Part shown: positions 49,201 to 61,200 of the stretch, piece after piece
Layout of the letters: the number at the start of each line of letters is the position of its first letter
Position numbering within the stretch: position 1 is the stretch's first letter
NCBI RefSeq assembly: GCF_036370855.1
Contig: NC_088099.1
Span: 146,399,017 to 146,463,016 of the forward strand
Direction of reading: 5' to 3'
Length of the DNA stretch: 64,000 nt
Origin: Dromaius novaehollandiae
Lineage: Eukaryota > Chordata > Aves > Casuariiformes > Dromaiidae
Program-made: the position numbers and the translations under genes
Notes under the pieces: model-generated
Database searches by the model: none
What the model saw: only the letters and a program-made list of their open reading frames with translations
Told to the model about the DNA's origin: nothing

Positions 49201-52200
49201 TCACTGTACCACTTCTTTCCAACATCTACCTCACTCTAACCAGCCAAAGGCAGTTCAGCCTGGTATCTGCTATGCCAAAAGCCTCGGTCTAAGTCAATTA
49301 TAGTACAAGTGAATATTTCAAAGACAAAAATATTGGGAAATTAATCATAAGTAGAGTCAATAAATTACAATTACTTTTAGCTTTGGGAGATTATCTATGT
49401 AGGATCTGGGTTCTGTTTTTAATTTGGACTTTTGTCTTAAAAAGATCGGGAAACAAAGGCGGGCATTGTGCAATGCAGAAATACCTTTTCTGGCAAAGTC
49501 AGTTATTACTGCAGGACTGATTTTAAACATTACTGTATTTCAATCTATGTGTACCCATTGACACATTTCAAATAGAGCAAGTAGTCTGGCTATTAGCAGA
49601 ATGTTTTTTGCACAAGGGGCAGGAACTTTACTAAATTTTCAATTTACATTTCCAACCCATTTTTCTACTGCGGAATGGTTATTTTACTACTTTGCCTTCT
49701 TAAATCATAAAGCTGGAACTTTTGACTGAACACAGGTTTACGAGTTTCACTTACAAAACATTTCTGTGTAGAAGAATATAAATCGAAACATTAAGACAGC
49801 ATGTAGAAAGGCAAGAACCGAACACATTCTTTAAACAGGTTTTTACAGTCAGTAGAAAAAAACATGTTCACATTCCTGAAAGTTAGCTCAGTTTGTCTGG
49901 CTGACTCAACATGTATTTACAAGCTGGCTTTTAAAACATTCATATTTGAAACTTTTAATCAAAGTGCTGAAGGAATGTTTGACTTTACTGAATAAAATTG
50001 TCCATTTTTCTCACATACGACCCCCTCAATCAGTCATTCTAAACATGAATGTTCACTAGGCAATGGATATTGTTTGAAAAGACAAAATAACAAGATGGTG
50101 TAGTTTCATATGAATTAAACACACTTACCTGTGCTCTGGATACTGCTACGTTGCCGTTAAGTTTTTCTGCCTTGTAATAGGGTGGACCATAAACTGCAAA
50201 CCAAACATCAACCCCTCGAGTTTGACTTGGGCTTTTTAATACACTGAAAATGTGAACATTTTCCAGTTGGGCTGATATGATTTCTGAAAGCAGCTTCTTC
50301 ATCTGGTAGTATTTACTCTCTTTTTCAGGGAACTGGAATATGAACTCCTCTGGAGTGATATCTGTAATAGAATTTTAAATCCTGACAAACAAATATGTTG
50401 GACGCTATAACAGTTGTAGCAATAAAAGAGAGCAGCACCACAGAACAAAATATTAATGCTGCAGAAAAAGCACTCAACTTCAGATTCACCAGTGTTTTCA
50501 TTTTTAGGCTCTGAATTTTTCCATGCTGGATTCTGCCACAGGATTTGTGTTCTGAAGCTTTTTGACTCATTTGTCTTTTTTTTCATTCTTTTAAATCAGA
50601 ACTACATTTAAGAAGATTTTACTTTTCCACAAAGATTGAAGTAATTTGATGAATTTCAGGCAGGTTTTTCAAATAAACTTTTTGTTAAATATTAACTGCT
50701 GTTTTGTTGCAAAGCTGGTGTAGAAATCTCATGTCTGTGACTTCTGCATCAAACTAGCATTTCCTGCTGTCTTTTTCGTCCCTGGATGTGCCTCCACACA
50801 CAGCATCAGAAGACCATGCAAACAAAGATGCATTTTCAAACCATCATGTAGAAAGCTGTTAACTCTTATCATAAGTTTAGCAGCATTAGAATTCTAAGTA
50901 ACACAGCAATAATGTTAAAGAGGTAGGTTTCAGCCTTACAATCCTAAATGTACTTCATCCCATTGCTTACCTTTTATTCGTATTGATCCAGCATTATAAA
51001 GGGCATCGTCTTTGATTTCCTTCACTGTAACCTTTACTGTTGAGACCACATCTGGCCAGACACCATCAATGACTCTAACTCTTATATTGTATGTTCCTGG
51101 TGGGGTTCCTTCCTTAATAGTCAGCAATCCTGAGTTATCATTAAGGATAAAGTACCTGTAATAGGAGTTAAGGCAAGGAAAAAGCTATGAGAAGTTAAAG
51201 AACTAAGATATAATAACTATCATTGATGTTTTTCCGATCCATTTTATTTTGCAAAAGTTATCAGAGAAAGCTGATATGTTCCCTCACAAAGGGACAAGGC
51301 AGAATAAAACTTGGTTACACCTATATTCTTTTGGCACCTAGAGACTCCACACCAGCATACAGAGAAGGTTTCTACCTGCTCAAATGCCATAGAAACTGGC
51401 TAGCAAGACTCAGGCTACTATAGCCATACCCTTCCCTTGGAAACAGTGCAAACTCCCAGTTGAGATGCATTCACTGAGAGTGACTCACACCAGGCATAAC
51501 CCACCTCTGTCAAAACCTCTGAATGGCACATGTACATCCCAACACCCCTCACAATCCAGCCAACACACATTCAATACAAATGAAGTCTTGAAAATAGTGC
51601 TGACTGAGCAATACCAACTCTCCAGGAGCTTGCAGGAGAGAAGATGGAAATTAGCGTGTGTCGGGGGTTCTGTAGTGGCTCACTGATATTGCATACACAT
51701 ATGACTAAACAGGACATTTCAAGTGGTGTTGTAGCAGACATGGCACATCAAAAAACACTTGCCCACTGAGCAGCAGGGAATGGATGAGTTTGGCATACAG
51801 CAGTATTTACTGTGGTACCATATTCAGGAGGGCTTTTGGAGAGCTACACAAACTTCTAATCAACAAATGCTTTTGCACACTTGTCTTCAAAAAAAAGATA
51901 GTTTAAATACGGTCTACATTTTTGTGTGGGGGAGAGGATTTCTTTCATTTCACCCAACTTTCAACTTTTCTTTCCAAATACCTTGATGTTTTTCCTTCAA
52001 ATTGGTAGATTTTGTGATCCCAATCATCATCATCAGGGGCACGAACCTGGCCCAGTACAGTCGTGGGCAGCATACCTACAACAACGTAGTGTAGAAGTGG
52101 CACAGTCAGAACTCTCACATTCATGCACACAGGTGCATGTACACAAACAGGCCAGCCATTCAAGTCTTACCAGCTTGTCTTAAGTCTAAACCTCTAGAGA

Positions 52201-55200
52201 AATATATTGTGATGATTCCCTGGGGAAGATGTGTAACAGTTTATAAAGACCACACACCGATCTGCTTATTGGGTGTTTGCTGTATGGCTACACACTTAAT
52301 TCAATAGGAGGCTGCCTGGAAAAAGCAGACAGGAAGGAAAAACTAAGCCACCTCTGAAGAAAGATGTAGGAGATGTTCAGAAACCATGCCAGAACTATTG
52401 ATTTTCACTATTTTGGCTGCAGTGTCCAACCAAGTTGTAGGACAGTTTAAACAGGGATAGGAAAAGGATTGGGGTTTGGAAAGATAACAAACCAAAACAT
52501 TGACAGGGTTGCAAAGGGGAAAAGACAACAGCACTTTGAAGGAAACTACAGCAAGATAGAAAGGATGTCCAAAATATAGTAAGTAGGCTCATTCTCAATA
52601 GATGGTGAGACTTCTGGGTGAGACAGAAAGCAGCATGCATTCTGCTGTTCTAAAATCCTCTCAGAAAAGCTCACAAATAAGTTTGTTTTGCTTTGTTTTA
52701 CAAAGGCCATTTATGAAGGAAAAGATTTGCAGGTATCTGGATTGATATAAGTACTGAGTAAAGAATGGAAGAGACACAAAGGAGAGGAAAAAAATGTGGG
52801 ATTTCACCTTGTAAAAATGAACAGCACAAACCCTGACATCTGAGGGGTTGCACTCAGAAGTGACGGAAACCTGTAGCCTGTCTTGCAACTATGACAACAT
52901 TCATTTGCTATTTTGCAGGAGACTGTATAAAGGATGCTCTGATGTTTGACTCCTGCAAAATATGAATGCAACAGTCAACAGACTAGTAGCCTTTTGATCC
53001 TGTCCTCACCTTTATATTAAAAATAAAAAAAATCACAGTTTTGAAGACTGGAATAGTCCCTCCCAGGAATTAACAGTACAGATGAGTTTATCCTTTAAAG
53101 AGGTAACTAAAATGGAATTCAGGTATAACGAAAAGACCTGATAGTCCACTTTTCTAGGCTAGAAGCAGAGATTCTCAGTATTTGCCATAGTTTCTCAGCA
53201 AAAATCAACCAGACTTGGTTTCAACTTTACAATAAGCTGAACTTGAGAGTGAGTACTCAACTGACAGGACAACATTTCAATATAAATAAATGGTCAGCAG
53301 CATCTACACAGAAATATTTTCTAGTGTCTCCACAATAGATACTCTATTTAATGTGCTATGGAACCAGAGGATATACACCAGAGTTGAAGAGGAGGAAGGA
53401 ATGACCTAAGCCCACATGGAGGCAAGCCTCCAAAAACTTTTTTACCTGTGTCACTTAATTTGCTTTCAGCTCATTATGTAGGAACACTGGATCACAAGAG
53501 AATTGCAAGCTTACCTCCAAGGCAGGGAGAGGAAGGTGGCCTATGTCCCACTGCCTGCACCAGGATTCATAGGTAATTCCCCCATAACAACAGTTGTCAG
53601 CTGAAGGCTTATATGAACGTTTCAGGCAATTCACATATGAGCTCAGGCTAAGAGTATTCACCAATACGGAACAGACTATTCAGTATTCAATAAAACTGAA
53701 TTTAGTCTGGAAGTGAAAAAGGTTCTCTGAGTATTAAGACTCATTGCTTCTCAGCAATATAATGAACTTCATTAATCTTTTTTTTTTCCTGAAATGTTAA
53801 TGGTATTGGAAAACTGCACCTGAAAACAAGGACCATTACTCAAGTCTGACAGAAACATGCATAGAATAGGAGCCAGCTATCCTCTTCCTTCAAGGCTGGC
53901 TCAGTTTCTTCCACAAACCAAATAGTCCAGTCCTGTACCCCACAGCACACTACTCTATGTGAGCTCTAAATGCACTTCAGGGGAATTTCTAAGATGCTAG
54001 CTTATATGGAACGAGGCAGAGTCCTTTCCCGAATCTTATAGCTGCTCCTTTGGCCTTACTGTAATACTTTGAAACAGAGAGTGATTTACCATCATAGCTG
54101 TAAATAAGACATTCCATGTAGCCAGGAGAATGTGGGTGGTCATTTTGGTCCCCAATATTCACAGTTAATGTGCTGGTTGAGCTCATGGGTGGCATCCCGC
54201 TGTCTGTGATCAGGATTGGCAGGTAGAACACCTTGTGCACTTCCCTGTCAAAGGTATGCAGTGCGGTAAGCAGGGCACTTCCATTATTGAAATCCTGCAA
54301 GCTGAAGTTAGTCACGCTGTCGAAATCACTGAGCAAGTGAAAGGAGAAAGGTGCTCCATTAGCAGCACTGTCTCGGTCCTTAGCATACAGCAAAGTAGAG
54401 GTCTCGTTCATTTGGACGACCTGTGGAGAAGCTGTGTTTTCCCAGACCACTGGGTTATAATGAGCCTCAAATTCTGGCCCATTGTCATTTATGTCCTGCA
54501 GAGTCACTAAAACAGTGGCACTGCCAGTCAGAGCGGGCTGCCCCATATCAGTGGCAATAACAACAAGGTTGTACTGTGTCACTGTCTCATGATCCAGCAG
54601 TCCTGCAACTACCACCCAGCCATCACTAGCCACAGAGAACTGGCCGCCTGGGTCAGACTTACTGAGCAGATGGAAAGAAAACCTTCCATTCAGGCCAGAA
54701 TCCAAGTCAACAGCAGAAACCTGAACAACTTTCGTGCCAACTGGGACATCTTCCCCCAGTGCAGCCACTTCATAGAACTGCGGATAGAAAACAGGAGCAT
54801 GGTCATTGGAGTCCTCCACATAGACCACACAGTGAGTGATGCTAAAGAAATCCATGTCCTCTGCTTTCACGGTCAAATTGAACACCCTCTCATGAGGCTT
54901 CTCAAAGTCAACCCGCTTTCGCAGCCGGATAAGTCCACAGTTGTTGACTTTATCTGTCTCTATTGTGAATTTGCGGTCATTGTCCCCATCAAGGATGCTG
55001 AATGTCACCATGGCATTTTCTCCCTCATCTTTATCCACAGCAGATACTACTGCAACCTCAGTGTTAATACTTGCATTCTCAGAGACAAATGCCGTGTACA
55101 TTCTTTGCAGGAAGACTGGAGCATGGTCATTTACATCAGACACCAAAATAGTGGCTGTGCCTGTTCCAGTGAGACCTCCCCCATCTCTAGCCTCAACCAC

Positions 55201-58200
55201 TACTAGGTGTTTGTCTTCCTTCTCCCTGTCCAGGGATCCAAGCATGGTATAGATGGTGCCACTAACTGAGTTAATTGAGAACAAATTCAGATTAATTTCA
55301 TTTTGGACATTTTGAATGATTCTGTATGTTAGGACAGCATTTGTACCGGTCCTTGGGTCATCGAGGTCCACTGCTGTCATGTCCATGACAGAGGTGTCTG
55401 CTGGAGAATCCTCAGGGACATGGCCCATGAAACAACCATCTGACACACAGAGGAAAAGGGGAGGGTTGTCATTCACATCCCTCACTTCTATGACCACATC
55501 TGCAAAGCCAGTCAGTCCCTCTCCACCCTCATCGGTTGCAAGAACAAGAAAGCGCCACGTTGATCGCTTTTCACGGTCTAGCCTTTTATTTGCAGTGATC
55601 TCGCCTGTGTTCTCATGGATGCTGAACTCGCTATTGGCTCCCTGTCCATGCAGGGAGTAGTTAATGGCGTTTTGATCAGCCTCTTGGTCAGGGTCTGTTG
55701 CAGAAACCTAGGACAAACCACAGACTGTAAGTCTTTATGTAAAAGAGAATGAGAAATATTGTTCTTTTATTGAAGGCAGTTGGTATTATGTAGTCTAAAT
55801 AGCTGGCATGCATTTTAACAACAAACATACATTGCTTTGAGCCATTCAGATCAAGTACTCTTTCAGTAAACATTATGCACAGCCTAGGAAAACAAAAAGA
55901 TCATGTTTAGACAGACTAATACGTTCTGCTTCCCAGTATATTTTGTAAGGAGGAAATAACTGCAGTAACAACCAAGTAGAAATAATAATAGATCCGTTGA
56001 GCAAACTTTTTGGAGTTGGAATGAAAAAGCAAATAGGGATTGTTTCTCTCATAGTGAACAGGAGTCTGTGTAAATCCCTTACCCTCCAAAACTGGTAACC
56101 ACACATCCAAGCTGACTATTAGCATGGGCCAGAACTAACTCCCAGCTCCCTGATTTGCATCCAGGGATTGTTTCGGAGAGAGCTAGCTGGGCTGACCAAA
56201 ACCATGCCAGGGACTGCTCTAACAACAAAACAGTGAAGATGACTGAGTTCCAGAGTCAAGGAACATTCCTGGGCAACTTTTATTTGCTAGTATAAATGCA
56301 GCAAAAGAGTCTGCGAACTTAAATGCATGCGGTATGCTTGTGCCAACCGTGATATGCACATACAGTCTCTCAAAATCTGCTAGTACAGCACCTCACTTGC
56401 TTTGTAAAGATAAGCCAGTACTTTTTTCAACATTTCTATTGGTCAAGAGAGCAAGTCTGTCATCCAGATTCAACCACACTCTCTTTATTCTCTTCTTTAC
56501 AGAGAATTGCTAGTTGAATCCTATAGACCAGAAGAGTCAGGGCTCATCCACTCTGATGAGGCTGTCTCAGAATTCATGTGCTTGAATGAGGTTGAGCTGA
56601 ACAAAAAGCCAAGTTCTGCCCCTTGCTTCATGCAACTGATTTACCTTTACAACAGGTACAGGCAGATCCGTGAGCTCCTCCAAGACACTGCCCTGATATT
56701 CATTCTGAGTGAAGACTGGTGCTTCGTCATTCTTATTCACGACATTGATGATGATGAGAGTGTGGTTCTCCCATTTTCCATCAGAAGCTACAAGTCGGAG
56801 CTCATAACGTTGCTCTTGTTCATAATCCAGACACTGAGCAATGAAGACAGTGCCAACCTCAGGTTCCACATCGAAAACTCCTTTCACATTTCCTGATGTG
56901 ATCTGATACCTTAGTTTGGCATTTGCACCTACAAAAGAAAGTAAATGATCACTGCTTGGACATGCCCTGAATGCTCAATACAGCTATACATAGTGGACCG
57001 TATCCAAAAGAAGCCTTATTTGCCCAGCCCAGAGTAGGCTGTTGTACTGTGTGTGAGAGATAAAACAAACACACTCATGAATACAATGATCCAGGTAGGT
57101 AATTGTGAAGGATTTGCATATGGAAGATTTGGGGTTGGGTTTGCGTTTATATGCACAAATATAATTTGCAGCCACAGCCAAGCACCTCTTTACTGATAAT
57201 AAAGGAATTTAAGGTAATGCACTATTCAAATACTAGAAGCTATTTTGCTTAATGTTTCCTAAACTTCCCATTTCAAATGCCAACATCCTTTAACTTTTTT
57301 TTTTTAACCACTGGATGTTGCTAATATATAACAAAAGCCCTCTATTTTGAGAAAGAATTCATCTCACTGTAGAGCCTTCCATTTGTACAACCTGAACAAC
57401 AGTTGTTTGGTTGCTGCAAAGTGTTTAGAAATAAAATAGAAAATTGCTTTGTACTTCATTTTACTTATTTGAAAGAAAAAAACCATGACACTGTGTATTC
57501 ATCCTACATCATGAGACAGAAGAGTTATTTCCCAAATTAACTAGATAAAATTACTATTTAGTAGAAAGCATGGTCGTTGTTTTAAGTTGCCATCTGTGGA
57601 TGAGGAGACTGCAGAAACGTTGATGGCAAGAAAGTGAAAAGGCTGTGCTCCACATTGTTTAGTGCTTGGAAGAGCCTGGCTCCCTCTGCAGCCTTTCTCC
57701 CAGTGTCACTTGCTAGCTGCTTTTGCCAAATTCTCTTGAGTGTGGCAGTGGGTTTTAAATGACCTTTCTACTTCTCCATCATGGGCACTAAGAGGGACAA
57801 GCATTAAAGCACTGCCACTGAAAGGAACAGTCAGCTCCCATCTGCTCCCAGCCGCATACTCCTCTGCTGCTCCTTTGGGCTGTGTCACCAAGGCACCAGC
57901 TTGCTTTCTTTTTTGCAATAGGTTTGTTTTCCCCCACTGTGTTGAGCCAGATCAACTCATGAAAGGGGCAAAAAAGCACCAGCAGAAGCAAAGACAGGAA
58001 CCGATTCATGGTGCATGTCCGTTGGACTGCCTCAGCCCCTCTCATCTCGCCACGCTATAAGGCCAGTTTCACAAAATATGAGCTGATGTAATGGTGTGAC
58101 CCCATGTGACCAACCAATAACCCCTACAATGGAAGAAGGCTCAGAGCAGATGGGCAAGGGCAATACACTCATGATGCTCAGGGAATGATGTACAGTGTGA

Positions 58201-61200
58201 CTGACCACAGCTGTTGCACAAAAAGCTGACATATCTTAACACAAAGGGGACCAGAGGGTTTTTAGATAAATAGCTATGTCTGTTGAGTGAATCAATTGAC
58301 TGCATCACAGTTGAGGGGTGTCAATGTTTCTCCCTCATCAAGAGTGTGAATGTCTCCCTGAACCAGCCACACCAGCATGGGCGGAGTGCATACGTGGTTC
58401 AGTCCAACACAATGTGTAAAAACCGAACAACTAACAAAAGAATTTCAAAGAGAGCAATGGGCTTGAGCCAGTTTCAACCTACGTATTCCTCCTTGTCAAC
58501 TGGGGAGGGTGAACATATTATATTGTGACTGAACAGTATATTGCAATTGCTATATTTTCCTAAGCGTAACTTACACTTATATTGCAATTTCAGTATATTG
58601 CTGTATCACTCCACTAAATCAAAAATCCAGTGTAACATCAAAGACCTTCAAATAAGTAAATTTTTATATTAAATATTACACCTTCCATGTGTGGATTATC
58701 TAAAAGAACCTGGTTAGAGAGTATTAGACTTTGACAACCCAGAGAGGAGATCTGACTCTCCCCTTTTTCCGTCTTTATTCCTGTCTTCTCCCTGCCTTCA
58801 TGTCTTGCTACGTCATCCTACATTTTCCACTGCTTGTTAGATCCTTCCACAGATTCAAATCGTAAACTCACCAAAAAGCACATAGGTTAGGATTTTTTGC
58901 AGTGGTGAAACTGGCTCACAGAGAGATCCAGCAAGCACTGGAGTCAGCACAAAGCAAGCATGTGGTCAGGAGTGAGTTGTTCTTCTGAAGTTAACAGAAA
59001 GGTTATGGTTCTAGGTGATTTCATTCTACCCCAAAGATATTGCCAGACTATGTTATCCCTTATACAGGAAACTTCAGCTTGTTAATAAAAAAAATGCTCT
59101 CCTGTGTCCAGAACTTCTCTCTTCTCTTTGACAAATGCTTGAAATGCCCATTCATCTCCTGAACGCAAATTTGCTTGCCCAATATGGAAGCAGTCCTATG
59201 GACAATGCATAGTCATACTAACAGGACTAGAAAAGACAGACATGCACAGAGCAGGTCCACTCACCCTCATCTTCATCATTTGCTGTTGCTGTCATAACAG
59301 GACTTCCAACATCCCTATCTTCATCTATGCTGATCTCGTACACTGACTGAGGGAATGCTGGAGCATTGTCATTCACATCACTGACAAAAATCCTTACGTA
59401 GGCAGTGTCTAAAAAGGAGACGCAAGAGGCATATGCAGACTAGAAATGACAAAGGTGGAACATCTTGCTTTATTCCAGATATCTCACACACATCTCAAGT
59501 CCAGAAAAGTTAAGGAACTCAATCTCTGCTATCATTTATCCAATATATAATTCTTTACTAGTCCTACCTGTGTTGGGTTGCCCATGAACACCAGGTCTAG
59601 CAGATTCTGAAGAGTCCTGAGACTGAACTTCAATCAAGTAAGAGGCTCTTTTCTCTCTGTCAAAAGATGCATGGGTAGAAATAATTCCTGTTTCAGGTTC
59701 CATGGTGAAGAACTGGTAATCCTCACTTGCATCTTTCAATATTAAGTAGTGAACCTAAAGAGAAAATAGTTAAGGGAGGTTGCATTTTCCACTTTCACTT
59801 GTACATCCAAGTGCTATGCCTGCCCCCACCCAACGCATACTTCCCCAGTAGCTTCCCGAGACTCTCTGCAAAGTAGCAATGCTTTGAGGAAAGTAAGTTC
59901 ATTTAGATGGAATTTTTTGAAGTCTGTCCACTTTGAAGAAAAAAAAAAAATCAGAACTCTCAAACAGAAAAACAGCTGTACCAATCAGACCAAAGTCCAT
60001 CAAGCCCCATATCTCATCTCCAGTGGCGACCAGAGACAATTAAAAAAGATCATGAATAACAGAAAGACAGAAAGTATGCAATGACACCTTCCCTAATACC
60101 ACCTGCCTAGCTTCTAGCAACCCATCACACTCCTGATATTAAAAAATTAGGGCTGAGAGTGTGGGTCCTGTTCAAAAATCTTTTCAAAAACAGCCATAAA
60201 CAAACGAAGACCTTCACTGATGAAAGCTGCCCAACTTTTGCACTTTAACAAAGGTTTGGCTTCTTACTTTGAAAAAAACATTTCTGCCCCCACCCTCATG
60301 TCATGCAGAAAGCCATGCACAGATCCCCTATATAGGTTACTCTTCAGAAACTGCAAAACAACAATTACAAAACCACCAATCTCTACCAGCCAGAATTCTT
60401 TCCCAGAAGAGTTGACAGGATTTTTCAAAAAGGCCCAGGAAAACATGCAGAAATGAGCAGTTCCCTTCATAACACTACTTTTTCCTTGTGTTGGGTTACT
60501 ATGGCAAGGATGGTCAAACATTAAATAATGAGCTAAAGAGGCAAGAGTTTGAAGACATGTTTTGCAGCCTCCTCCAGTTATCATGACACGGGAGCAACCT
60601 GGAGAATCAGGCAGCAGTGCTTTGTCACAGATGCTGGATCAGGATGAGTTGCTATGACACAGGATCCCAAGACTGTGAACAGAACCTTCTCTGCTTACAT
60701 CCTGTATCATTCACTTCAGACCCAGGCATATAGTAGACAAATGCTCGACAACTGCTGTAGAAGTGTTTGTGGCTCACTATCCTATCATTTGCTGTCTGTG
60801 CACTCTCAGTGATCACAACAGTAAAACTTGTCTATTGGGAGGAAAAGAACCGGATATAAGGTCAAACCTCTCCATGTAGGCCAGAATCCAAGTCTGTAGC
60901 TAAAACCTGAACCACAGGCGTGCCAACAGCAGCTCCTTCCGGCACAGACACCTCATAGTTAGAAGACACGAAAAATGGAACGTTATCATTGACGTCTGGA
61001 AAAGGAGATGATTGGGACCACAGTGAGAAAATGCATGAAGATTTTTAGAACTGCATTTAATTTACTGTATTTTTCCACAGTCATAATTTTGCTTGGAGAA
61101 AGAACTCATTCTTCTTAGTAAGAAGCAGTCTCACTTTTGGTCTTCCCATTTGCATGGCACATGGCAGAAGGCATTTTACAGACAGTGAGCAATTTCTGGG

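Noticed and set aside
53989..54089. Extension of cadherin exon E6 to the end of its open frame
   Set aside because: Cadherin similarity ends at the GATG|GTAAAT donor, and the next exon joins in phase from there.
54589..55206. 205-codon + strand frame
   Set aside because: It is the exact antisense shadow of the large cadherin exon E6, with no start context or homology.
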